NCBI GenBank assembly: GCA_018825765.1
Contig: JAHKAQ010000040.1
Location: forward strand, 1-7,428
From: Patescibacteria group bacterium
GTDB lineage: Bacteria > Patescibacteriota > Minisyncoccia > CAIUEV01 > JAHKAQ01
Length of the DNA stretch: 7,428 bases
Direction of reading: 5' to 3'
Part shown: one piece after another, positions 1-5,730 of the stretch
Layout of the letters: each line of letters begins with the position of its first letter
Numbering within the stretch: position 1 is the first letter of the stretch
The notes under the pieces: generated by a model
The model's database searches: none
Seen by the model: only the letters and a program-made list of their open reading frames with translations
What the model was told of the DNA's origin: nothing
Made by a program: the position numbers and the translations under genes

Positions 1-255
1 ATAAAAGGACAAAACAGCGGCAATTGGACACTGGCAGGCACTAACGGTTCGGACGCTTACCGCCACAGATTCTGCACTTCGGACTGCGACGGAACTCCTA
101 CCTGGAACGCGCTTACCACAAGCTACCAGACGCTGGCAACCGGGGTAGCTACCAGCGGCAACCAGGCATTTGATCTGGAAATTCAGACGCCCAATCCTAG
201 CACGGTTTACACTCAGCAGAGCGTTGACGTCACGGTGCAGGCGGTTGCCGGCTAG
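1..255 (+). CDS. C-terminal fragment of a secreted or surface protein (start outside window)
   Basis: Frame 1 is open from the first base to a TAG stop at 253-255, giving 84 residues of the end of a longer protein. The sequence is rich in Thr, Ser, Gly, Asn and Gln, with little charge, and contains two Cys close together (FCTSDCDG, about residues 24-31). It ends in a beta-strand-like stretch, VYTQQSVDVTVQAVAG, with no membrane anchor. This composition is typical of extracellular beta-sandwich or S-layer-like proteins, but I recognise no named family. The bases are visibly GC-richer than in the following genes, with a preference for C-ending codons: TAC 3 against TAT 0, GAC 4 against GAT 1, CAG 6 against CAA 1. 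This may reflect high expression. The next gene starts 33 bases downstream and also encodes an exported protein, so a shared transcript is plausible. Confidence 0.72.
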   Translation: MKGQNSGNWTLAGTNGSDAYRHRFCTSDCDGTPTWNALTTSYQTLATGVATSGNQAFDLEIQTPNPSTVYTQQSVDVTVQAVAG

Positions 256-288
256 ACTGGCCCTGAAACATTACTTATCTAAAATGAA

Positions 289-909
289 ATGCTTAAAAAG
301 GCGGCGATTATATTTTTATGTTTCGGGATATTATTTCCTATAAATACTCTTGCAAGAATAGGAGTTGGCATTGGAACCGGTAAAATAGAAGTTAATGAAA
401 ATTTAAAGCCGGGAGGAATCTACACTCTTCCTCCAATAACAGTTTTGAATACCGGGGATGAAGCTTCAGAATACGGGCTGTCAATTGAATATCATCAGGA
501 TCAGCCCCAACTTTCTCCATCTCGGGAGTGGTTTGTTTTTAGTCCTTCTTCTTTTAATTTAGAGCCGGGCGAATCAAAGATTGTAGAAATAAAATTGAAC
601 CTCCCGGTAAAAATAGAGCCGGGGAATTATTTCGCTTATCTGGAAGCGCATCCTGTAAAGAAATCCCGGAATACGGGCGGCGCTATGGTGGGCATAGCGT
701 CGGCGGCTAAATTATATTTTAGCGTCAGCCCGGCAAATATCTGGCAGGGTATTTATTATAAGGCAGTATCATTTTGGAAAGTTTACGCTCCCTGGCCGAG
801 CGTTGCCTCTATCGCGATCGCGATTTTATTGCTTATTTTTATCTTTAGGAAATTTTTCTCTTTTCAAATTGGAATACGTAGGAAAAATGAAAATCCGGAA
901 ATTAAATGA
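289..909 (+). CDS. membrane-anchored extracytoplasmic protein, WxL-interacting (DUF916)-like
   Basis: This 206-residue protein has a signal peptide (Lys-Lys then a hydrophobic core, about residues 3-22, possible cleavage after NTLA). An extracytoplasmic beta-rich domain follows (about 28-148), then a C-terminal transmembrane helix (about 170-187) with a basic cytoplasmic tail (RRKNENPEIK). Within the domain, the phrases LPPITVLNTGDEASEYGLSIEY and FNLEPGESKIVEIKLNLP..IEPGNYFAYLEA resemble the Ig-like fold of DUF916/WxL-interacting proteins and other NEW1/Big-type sandwiches. In Gram-positives such proteins bind peptidoglycan or partner surface proteins. The family assignment is by eye and tentative; export and anchoring are more certain. 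No clear Shine-Dalgarno site precedes the ATG. An ATG at 284 in another frame does not give this signal peptide. The stop TGA (907-909) lies inside the next gene, which suggests coupled translation. A role as an anchor for the upstream surface protein is inference. Confidence 0.75.
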   Translation: MLKKAAIIFLCFGILFPINTLARIGVGIGTGKIEVNENLKPGGIYTLPPITVLNTGDEASEYGLSIEYHQDQPQLSPSREWFVFSPSSFNLEPGESKIVEIKLNLPVKIEPGNYFAYLEAHPVKKSRNTGGAMVGIASAAKLYFSVSPANIWQGIYYKAVSFWKVYAPWPSVASIAIAILLLIFIFRKFFSFQIGIRRKNENPEIK

Positions 910-1846
910 TTACTTAAAAAAGAATTATAGAAATTTTTTTTTATTCTCTTCAATAAATTTTTTTTTATTCTCTCTTTTTTTATTCAGGGAAGCGCGATCA
1001 GCTTCAGTCAGCGCGACAGTCAGGATAAGCGTGTGCGGCAATGGAATAGCTGAATACGGAGAGGATTGCGATAATTCTGATTTAGATGACAAGACTTGCG
1101 GGAGCCTTAGCTATGATAGCGGCACCCTTGTTTGTAAGGCGGATTGTTCTTTTGATTTAAGTGATTGCAGAAGATCTGGAGGCGGGGGAAGTCAAGAAGA
1201 GGAGGAAGAGAGTCAAGATCAAGAAGAGGAAGAAGAAGAGGAAGATGAAACTGATAATGATAATGATAATGATGAAGAAGATAAAAAAGAGAAAAAAGTT
1301 AAGGAACAGCCTGCGTCAGTCGTGGGGAAAATAGAGATGGATAGCGAAACAAGAACCCTGGAAGTTCAGGGCGATTCAAGGACTAATTATGAAGATTCTC
1401 ATGATCCAGGAAGAGGAAGCGCGAGCATTGTCGTGACAGATTACGCGGGCAATAAGGCTGAAATTAAAGTAGAGGCTCGGGGAGATTCTTTTATTATAAG
1501 GCAGGGGGAATTGCCAGTAATTTCACAGTTTTCAGTAGTTATGGATACAGATTCAGGCAAGCTTTTTATTTTAGGTCCAGAGGGAAAAACAGAGATGAAA
1601 GTTTTGCCAGAGTCTATTATAGAGAAAGTAAAATCTGAATCGGAAGAGCAGGAGATAGAAAAAATAGAATTAGAAGAAGAGGAGGGAGGCTTGGTTTATA
1701 CCGTAAGCATCAGAAAACAAGAGAGCTTTTTGGGAGTGTTAAAAGTAAAGATACCGTCGAAGTTAAAATATAGCCTGCAGGACGGAAGATTAGTGAAGGT
1801 TAAAAAATTATTTATCTGGAGGGTTATTGATTTTTTAAGCTTTTAA
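887..1846 (+). CDS. secreted Cys-rich protein with acidic linker
   Basis: I start this gene at ATG 887 rather than 803. TAGGA (878-882) lies 4 bases before 887, and only this start puts a signal peptide at the N-terminus (basic residues 1-15, hydrophobic core about 17-33, likely cleavage near ARSA). The resulting protein has 319 residues. Residues 50-94 hold a six-Cys module (C50, C61, C71, C83, C87, C94) of the CGNGIAEYGEDCD type, known from extracellular proteins of myxobacteria and Patescibacteria and presumably disulfide-bonded. A Gly-rich hinge follows, then a strongly acidic linker (about 103-135; runs of Glu and Asp-Asn repeats), then a beta-rich C-terminal domain (about 144-305) I do not recognise. 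It overlaps the preceding gene by 23 bases, so the two are likely co-translated and may act together at the surface. No C-terminal anchor is evident, although the last residues are hydrophobic. Confidence 0.75.
   Translation: MKIRKLNDYLKKNYRNFFLFSSINFFLFSLFLFREARSASVSATVRISVCGNGIAEYGEDCDNSDLDDKTCGSLSYDSGTLVCKADCSFDLSDCRRSGGGGSQEEEEESQDQEEEEEEEDETDNDNDNDEEDKKEKKVKEQPASVVGKIEMDSETRTLEVQGDSRTNYEDSHDPGRGSASIVVTDYAGNKAEIKVEARGDSFIIRQGELPVISQFSVVMDTDSGKLFILGPEGKTEMKVLPESIIEKVKSESEEQEIEKIELEEEEGGLVYTVSIRKQESFLGVLKVKIPSKLKYSLQDGRLVKVKKLFIWRVIDFLSF
1174..1304 (+). repeat. purine-rich low-complexity tract coding for the acidic linker
   Basis: The coding strand is almost all A and G here, built from GAA, GAG, GAT and AAT codons, and includes three exact tandem GATAAT units (about 1253-1270). 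It encodes the Glu/Asp/Asn linker of the Cys-rich protein. Such a tract can change length by slippage. It has no sign of being a mobile or regulatory element. Confidence 0.6.
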
Positions 1847-1926
1847 TTTCTGGACATAATTTTCTGAGATGTTAGGGTAGGGACGTAACAATTTTTCGAT
1901 AAAATAAAAAGCAAAAAAAATGAGTA

Positions 1927-3321
1927 ATGTTTCAAAAAATATTATCTGTCTGGCTAGTTATTTTGACTAGCGCCGGTTTTGTTTCTTTGGTATCTTTTTT
2001 AGATTCTTCTCACCATCCAGTTTATTTTCTGGAGAAAAAAATAATAAAAACAGCTCAAGCTTCTTCCGGTTCGGATGAGGAAGATAAAAGTTTGTATGAA
2101 AAATACAAGAATTATTTGAAATACAAAAGATACAAGAAGTATAAAAAGTATAAAGAAAAGTACGGCTTCAAATCTAAAGCCGAGCGATTTGAACACAGGG
2201 CAAAATACAAGTTATATAAAAGCAATAAAAAAGCTTATGCTCATCTTTACCCGTATTATAAGCGTTATAAGAATTATAAAAATAAATACAAAAAATACGC
2301 TAAATACAGCAAATATAAAAAATATTACAACAAGCGCTGGAAATATAAGAAATATGGAAAAAGTAAATATAAAAATGCATATAACCGGTATAAAGCCTCT
2401 TTGAAATCGGACGATTCCGGGTCTTTGTCCTCGTCGGGCAGTTTGGGCCCTGAAATTTCAGTGGGTATTTTGGGTTTTGATAAGGCTTATTCAAAGAGCC
2501 ATTCTATCCGTATCGAAGCTAACAAGAGTTATTCAATAAAAGATAGAAGCGGCAGTTTAATAGCCACGGTAAGCGGCGGCACTAAGGCCAGGGTGGTTTA
2601 TGCCGGAGGCGGCAGTCTTCGGGTTTACGGCAGCGGTTTTGACAGAACGGTATCTGAATACGTTGATTTTACGGCGGCGGACGGGAATAACGCGGCTATG
2701 GTTTTTAATGTAGAACCTAAATCTTTTGACGATTATCGGGGGAAGATGAGAGTAAGATATTCCAGCGATTCGGACAAGGTGTGGGCTATAAATATTCTGC
2801 CGCTGGAACATTATACCTGGGGCATGGGAGAGATATCCGGCACTGGAGATATGGATTATAACCGGGTTATGACCATTGTTTTTAGAACTTACGGATATTG
2901 GAAGATGAAATACAGCACAAAATACGCCGAAGAGGGCTTCAAGGTAGATGCTACGGCTGGAAATCAGATTTATTACGGCTATGACTGGGAAAGAGGGCAT
3001 TCAAGAATAAAAAGCGCAGCCGGGGACACCAGAGGAAAAATGGTTTATTACGATGGCGATGTGGCTATTACTCCCTATTCATCTTCCACCGACGGCCGGA
3101 CCCGCTCCTGGAAAGAGCGCTGGGGATCAAGCAATTATCCTTATTGTAAATCAGTGGATGATCCTTATGGAAAAGTAGCCGGCGCCGCTTCTATTTCTGG
3201 TAATCACATGGTGGGCTTGTCCGCTACCGGCGCGCTGAATTTAGCCAGTGATCACGGCTGGAGCTATAGCAAGATTTTGAATTATTATTACACAGGGATT
3301 GAGATAAAACAGGTGTATTAG
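1927..3321 (+). CDS. secreted SpoIID/LytB-domain protein with Lys/Tyr-rich linker
   Basis: This 464-residue protein has an N-terminal signal sequence (about 1-45, ending near TAQA), a Lys/Tyr-rich linker (about 57-156), a short Ser/Gly/Asp hinge (160-173) and a SpoIID-type domain (about 174-460). SpoIID enzymes are lytic transglycosylases that cut peptidoglycan strands lacking stem peptides. Family landmarks seen are YRGKMRVRY (270-278), INILPLEHYTWGMGEISG (288-305, with Glu302 where the family has its catalytic Glu), the VMTIVFRTYGY helix, QIYYGYDWE (347-355), YSSSTDGRT (384-392) and a C-terminal NHMVGLSATGALNLA...SKILNYYYTGIEI. That last block matches GHGVGMSQ.GA....Y..IL.YYY.GT.I in canonical members but has lost the Gln. 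ATG 1927 is chosen because the ATG at 1920 opens only a very short frame. There is no Shine-Dalgarno site. It is probably a cell-wall enzyme, not a sporulation gene, since nothing here suggests sporulation. Confidence 0.86.
   Translation: MFQKILSVWLVILTSAGFVSLVSFLDSSHHPVYFLEKKIIKTAQASSGSDEEDKSLYEKYKNYLKYKRYKKYKKYKEKYGFKSKAERFEHRAKYKLYKSNKKAYAHLYPYYKRYKNYKNKYKKYAKYSKYKKYYNKRWKYKKYGKSKYKNAYNRYKASLKSDDSGSLSSSGSLGPEISVGILGFDKAYSKSHSIRIEANKSYSIKDRSGSLIATVSGGTKARVVYAGGGSLRVYGSGFDRTVSEYVDFTAADGNNAAMVFNVEPKSFDDYRGKMRVRYSSDSDKVWAINILPLEHYTWGMGEISGTGDMDYNRVMTIVFRTYGYWKMKYSTKYAEEGFKVDATAGNQIYYGYDWERGHSRIKSAAGDTRGKMVYYDGDVAITPYSSSTDGRTRSWKERWGSSNYPYCKSVDDPYGKVAGAASISGNHMVGLSATGALNLASDHGWSYSKILNYYYTGIEIKQVY
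2095..2394 (+). repeat. degenerate Tyr-Lys codon repeat
   Basis: About 100 codons are dominated by AAA/AAG and TAT/TAC in patterns such as KYKKY and KYKNY, giving 35 Lys and 27 Tyr in residues 57-156 of the SpoIID-domain protein. The unit is irregular at the DNA level and mixes both codons for each residue, so it looks like an old, selected amino-acid pattern rather than a recent tandem expansion. Confidence 0.7.
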
Positions 3322-3400
3322 AATTAAATTTGAATATTATCAAGGTCGCTATTAAAGATATTTTTTAGAAAAAAATAAGAAGCGGAGAGGACTGTCTTTG

Positions 3401-3429
3401 TTTACTTTTTGTATTGATTTTGTTATTAC
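3401..3429 (+). promoter_or_regulatory. possible promoter of the GAF-ANTAR gene
   Basis: TTTACT (3401-3406) and TATTAC (3424-3429) each match the sigma-70 consensus at 4 of 6 positions and are 17 bases apart, predicting a start near 3436 and a very short leader. An alternative pair is TTGATT (3414-3419) with TATCAA (3435-3440), with a short 15-base spacer. The region lies between the arms of an 8-pair inverted repeat (3388-3395 with 3428-3435). The 126-base gap otherwise shows no gene and no GC-rich terminator. Confidence 0.3.
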
Positions 3430-3447
3430 AGTCTTATCAATAAAAAA

Positions 3448-4191
3448 ATGGCAAAAAAATTAAATTATCATCAAAGACGCCTGAAGGAAAAAAAACAGGA
3501 AATAGAGATTTTGAAGCAAATTGTTCAATTAACCACTTATAATTTGAGCTTAAAGCAGGTGCTGGAAGCGGTAGTAGACATTGTGAGTGAATATACCCGG
3601 TCTGATTCCTGTTTTATTTATTTAGTAGAAAAGGATCAGGTAATACTGGAGGCTTCTAAGAATCCGCATAAGGCGGCGCTGGGACGGGTTAAAATGCGAG
3701 TGGGCGAGGGAATTACGGGCTGGGTAGCTGAAAAGGCAAAGCCGGTAGCTATAAGCGAGCGGGCTTACGAGGATAAGCGGTTTAAGCTTTTTAATAGTTT
3801 GCCTGAAGATAGATTTGAAGCTTTTATATCCATGCCGGTTGTTTTTAAAGACAAAGTAGTAGGGGTGATAAACGTGCAGTACGCGAAAAAGATCCGTTTA
3901 AATAAAGAAAAGCTGGCTTTCGTGGAAATGATTGCCCAATTGGTGGGCGGGACCATCGAGAACGCCCGATTGATTTTTGAAACTAATTTTTTGAAAGAAG
4001 CGCTGGAAACAAGAAAGTTATTGGACAGAGCAAAAAGCATCTTAATGAATAAGGGTGGCTTAACCGAGACTGAGGCTCATAAGCTAATAAACAAGAAAAG
4101 TATGGATAAACGAAAATCCGTAAAGGAAGTAGCGGAGGCTATAATTCTGAGTCAGGAAATTATGGGTCGAATTTTTGACAAAAAAGCTTAA
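3448..4191 (+). CDS. GAF-ANTAR RNA-binding antitermination regulator
   Basis: This 247-residue cytoplasmic protein has a charged helical start (about 1-30, possible coiled coil), a GAF domain (about 31-177) and a C-terminal ANTAR domain (about 181-237). The GAF core is seen in LGRVKMRVGEGITGWVAEKAKP (78-99), the FISMPVVFKDKVVGVINVQY strands (126-145) and the closing helix ending in IENARL. The ANTAR domain matches the family closely: ALETRKLLDRAKSILMNKGG (185-204), LTETEAHKLI, then KSVKEVAEAII (223-233). ANTAR proteins (AmiR, NasR, EutV) bind paired RNA hairpins and block transcription terminators, often for nitrogen metabolism genes. There is no receiver domain, so the signal probably binds the GAF domain directly or arrives through a partner; the ligand cannot be read from the sequence. 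The gene lies just upstream of glnA, and the gap holds a matching RNA target. Its last codons contain the -35 box of the glnA promoter. No Shine-Dalgarno site precedes ATG 3448. Confidence 0.93.
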   Translation: MAKKLNYHQRRLKEKKQEIEILKQIVQLTTYNLSLKQVLEAVVDIVSEYTRSDSCFIYLVEKDQVILEASKNPHKAALGRVKMRVGEGITGWVAEKAKPVAISERAYEDKRFKLFNSLPEDRFEAFISMPVVFKDKVVGVINVQYAKKIRLNKEKLAFVEMIAQLVGGTIENARLIFETNFLKEALETRKLLDRAKSILMNKGGLTETEAHKLINKKSMDKRKSVKEVAEAIILSQEIMGRIFDKKA

Positions 4192-4239
4192 GAGTTGATA
4201 GAATAGAAAAAGTACAAAGGCGTACGAATTTTTGACAAA
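4168..4239 (+). repeat. 15-base direct repeat spanning promoter and leader hairpin
   Basis: The 15 bases CGAATTTTTGACAAA occur at 4168-4182 and again at 4225-4239, exactly 57 bases apart. The first copy supplies the -35 box TTGACA at the end of the GAF-ANTAR coding region. The second copy supplies the linker and the 5' arm and start of the loop of the second leader hairpin. This may be a small local duplication or chance in AT-rich DNA. Confidence 0.7.
4175..4204 (+). promoter_or_regulatory. glnA promoter
   Basis: A perfect -35 box TTGACA (4175-4180) and a 5-of-6 -10 box TAGAAT (4199-4204) are separated by 18 bases. The predicted start is about 4211-4212, exactly at the first base of the first ANTAR-type hairpin. 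The -35 box lies within the last codons of the GAF-ANTAR gene, whose stop is at 4189-4191. The glnA leader would be about 120 bases. This is the best promoter match I found in the window. Confidence 0.68.
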
Positions 4240-4245
4240 GAAGTC
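4212..4245 (+). promoter_or_regulatory. ANTAR target RNA: tandem hexaloop hairpins in the glnA leader
   Basis: Hairpin P1 pairs GTAC (4212-4215) with GTAC (4222-4225) around the hexaloop AAAGGC (4216-4221). Hairpin P2 pairs GAC (4234-4236) with GTC (4243-4245) around the hexaloop AAAGAA (4237-4242). The linker GAATTTTT is 8 bases. Both loops have A at position 1 and G at position 4, the conserved features of RNA targets of EutV, NasR and related ANTAR proteins. P2 is only 3 pairs; GAA 4226-4228 could add pairs with TTC 4246-4248 across a bulge. P2 shares bases with the following terminator, so the two folds compete. The gene for an ANTAR protein is directly upstream. The short stems are the weak point; the combination of position, loops and competing terminator is the strength. 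Confidence 0.75.
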
Positions 4246-4280
4246 TTCCTTGTTTTTAGGGGGATTTTTATTTTATTTTT
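4239..4280 (+). terminator. regulated intrinsic terminator in the glnA leader
   Basis: TCTTCC (4244-4249) pairs with GGGGGA (4259-4264) around a U-rich loop (4250-4258). The stem extends outward through A4239-G4243 with T4265-T4269, for 11 pairs in all, four of them G-U. A U-rich tail follows (to 4280, broken by A at 4270 and 4275). The 5' arm takes up the second half of the P2 loop and its whole 3' arm, so P2 and the terminator cannot coexist. Being 51 bases before the glnA start, it would stop glnA transcription unless prevented. Confidence 0.65.
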
Positions 4281-4330
4281 AAGTAATTTCTTGGTACTCG
4301 CCGCGAAAATAATCAGATAATTAAATTTGT

Positions 4331-5653
4331 ATGCCGACCACACAAGAAATAAAAAGGATAATAAAAAAACAGGACGTAAGATATATTCAGTGCTGGTTTA
4401 GCGATGTTTTGGGAAATTTGAAGAGTTTTTCCATTACCCCGGGAGAGCTTGACGTGGCGATAAAAGAGGGCATGGGTTTCGACGGTTCTTCAATTGAAGG
4501 TTTCGCTAGAATTGAGGAAAGTGATTTACTGGCTAAGCCGGATTTGGACACTTTCGCTTTAATTCCCTGGAGCGAGAACGGAAGAAAGAGCGCGCGTTTT
4601 ATTTGTGATATTTTAAAACCTAATGAAGAGCCCTATGAAGGTGATCCGCGCTATGTTTTAAGGCGCGCCGTTGATAAAGCTAAGTCAGCCGGCTTTATTT
4701 TTTACGTTGGCCCGGAACTGGAATACTTTTATTTCAAAAGCAGTAAAAAGCCTGAAATCATAGACAGGGCCGGTTATTTTGACGGGGCGCCGGCCGATCT
4801 GGGGGAAGCGGTGCGCGAGAAAACAATCGAGGCTTTGCAGTCCATGGGGATTTACGTGGAATACAGCCATCATGAAGTAGCGCCCAGCCAGCACGAAATT
4901 GATCTGCGCTATGACAACGGTTTGGCAATGGCGGATAAGGTAATGACTTATCGTTTCGTGGTAAAAGAAATAGCGCGCCAAAACGAGCTTTACGCTACTT
5001 TTATGCCAAAGCCGGTGGCTGGCATTAACGGTAGCGGCATGCACTGTCATCAGTCGCTTTTTTCGGGAAATAAGAACGCTTTTTATAAAAAGAACGATAA
5101 GAGAAATTTATCAGACAAAGCCAAGCAATACGTGGCCGGGCTTTTGAAATATATGCCGGAGATTACTTCGGTTCTAAATCAATGGGTGAATTCATACAAG
5201 CGGCTGGTGCCGGGTTATGAAGCGCCGGTTTACGTGGCCTGGGGGCAGAAGAACAGGAGCGCTCTGGTCAGGGTGCCGAATTATAAGCCGGGTAAGGAAA
5301 AAGCTTCAAGGGTAGAGCTTCGCAGTCCGGATCCGGCGGCTAATCCTTATCTTTGTTTTTCCGTGATGTTACAAGCGGGCTTGAAAGGCATAGAGGAAAA
5401 ATTAAAGCTTATCGCGCCAGTGGAAGAGAATATTTACGAGATGAACGAGAAGGCCAGGGAACAGGCCGGGATAATATCCTTGCCCGGAAGTCTGAAAGAG
5501 GCGGTTGGGCTGACAGCCAAGAGCAGGCTGGCAAAGGAGGTTTTGGGCGAGCATATTTTTTCTAAATTCGTAGAGAACAAGAGAATTGAATGGGATAAAT
5601 ACAGAACGCACGTAAGCCGGTTTGAAGTAGAAGAATACTTGCCAGTCTTGTAA
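4331..5653 (+). CDS. glnA: glutamine synthetase, type I-alpha
   Basis: It makes glutamine from glutamate, ammonia and ATP, the main entry of ammonium into organic nitrogen; family members form dodecamers in the cytoplasm. The 440 residues cover the whole family length. Seen are the beta-grasp N-terminal domain with MGFDGSSIEGF (48-58, ammonium-site loop), the metal-binding GPELEYF (Glu129, Glu131), HHEVAPSQHEIDLRYD (Glu182, Glu189), MPKPVAGINGSGMHCHQSL (His238), YKRLVPGYEAPV (Arg291, Glu297), KNRSALVRVP (Arg309) and RVELRSPDPAANPYL (Glu329, Arg331). Arg60 in FARIEES corresponds to the Arg used for glutamine feedback inhibition in Bacillus GSI-alpha (Arg62 there). The C-terminal region reads NIYEMNEKAREQAGIISLP, like Bacillus, without the NLYDLP adenylylation motif or the insertion of GSI-beta enzymes, so adenylylation control is unlikely. 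No Shine-Dalgarno site is visible. Expression is probably set by the ANTAR-type leader upstream. Confidence 0.97.
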   Translation: MPTTQEIKRIIKKQDVRYIQCWFSDVLGNLKSFSITPGELDVAIKEGMGFDGSSIEGFARIEESDLLAKPDLDTFALIPWSENGRKSARFICDILKPNEEPYEGDPRYVLRRAVDKAKSAGFIFYVGPELEYFYFKSSKKPEIIDRAGYFDGAPADLGEAVREKTIEALQSMGIYVEYSHHEVAPSQHEIDLRYDNGLAMADKVMTYRFVVKEIARQNELYATFMPKPVAGINGSGMHCHQSLFSGNKNAFYKKNDKRNLSDKAKQYVAGLLKYMPEITSVLNQWVNSYKRLVPGYEAPVYVAWGQKNRSALVRVPNYKPGKEKASRVELRSPDPAANPYLCFSVMLQAGLKGIEEKLKLIAPVEENIYEMNEKAREQAGIISLPGSLKEAVGLTAKSRLAKEVLGEHIFSKFVENKRIEWDKYRTHVSRFEVEEYLPVL

Positions 5654-5676
5654 AGGCGGTTTTGTCGCGAGGTCTC

Positions 5677-5705
5677 TTTATTTTTTCCTGAATTATCAAT
5701 ATAAT
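5677..5705 (+). promoter_or_regulatory. possible promoter of the AI-2E-family gene
   Basis: A perfect -10 box TATAAT lies at 5700-5705. The -35 position (TTTATT, 5677-5682, 17-base spacer) matches the consensus poorly. The predicted start is near 5712, giving a leader of about 19 bases that holds AAGGGAG (5721-5727) as ribosome binding site. No convincing terminator for glnA was found in the 77-base gap, so readthrough is possible. Confidence 0.45.
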
Positions 5706-5730
5706 AGGGTAAATTATTAAAAGGGAGTTT

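Noticed and set aside
803..886. Longer N-terminus for the Cys-rich protein, starting at ATG 803.
   Set aside because: It would overlap the previous gene by over 100 bases and bury the signal peptide. ATG 887 has a Shine-Dalgarno site and gives a normal signal sequence.
1872..1905. Promoter for the SpoIID gene, with TAAAAT (1900-1905) as -10 box.
   Set aside because: The -10-like hexamer has no acceptable -35 partner at 16-18 bases, and such hexamers are common in this AT-rich gap.
2557..3000. Open frame of 147 codons on the minus strand.
   Set aside because: It lies fully inside the SpoIID coding region, whose protein has clear family motifs. The antisense translation has no recognisable domain.
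3359..3377. A/T-only inverted repeat (8 pairs, loop AGA) after the SpoIID gene as a terminator.
   Set aside because: It has no G-C pairs and no separate U-tract. It is a weak structure expected in AT-rich gaps.
4232..4237. Second TTGACA as an alternative -35 box for glnA.
   Set aside because: No -10-like hexamer lies 16-18 bases downstream; that stretch is the terminator loop and G-run. It is explained by the 15-base repeat.
5654..5690. Terminator after glnA (GAGGTCTC followed by a T-rich run).
   Set aside because: The only stems found are 3 pairs with loops too small or unstable. A T-rich run alone is not sufficient.
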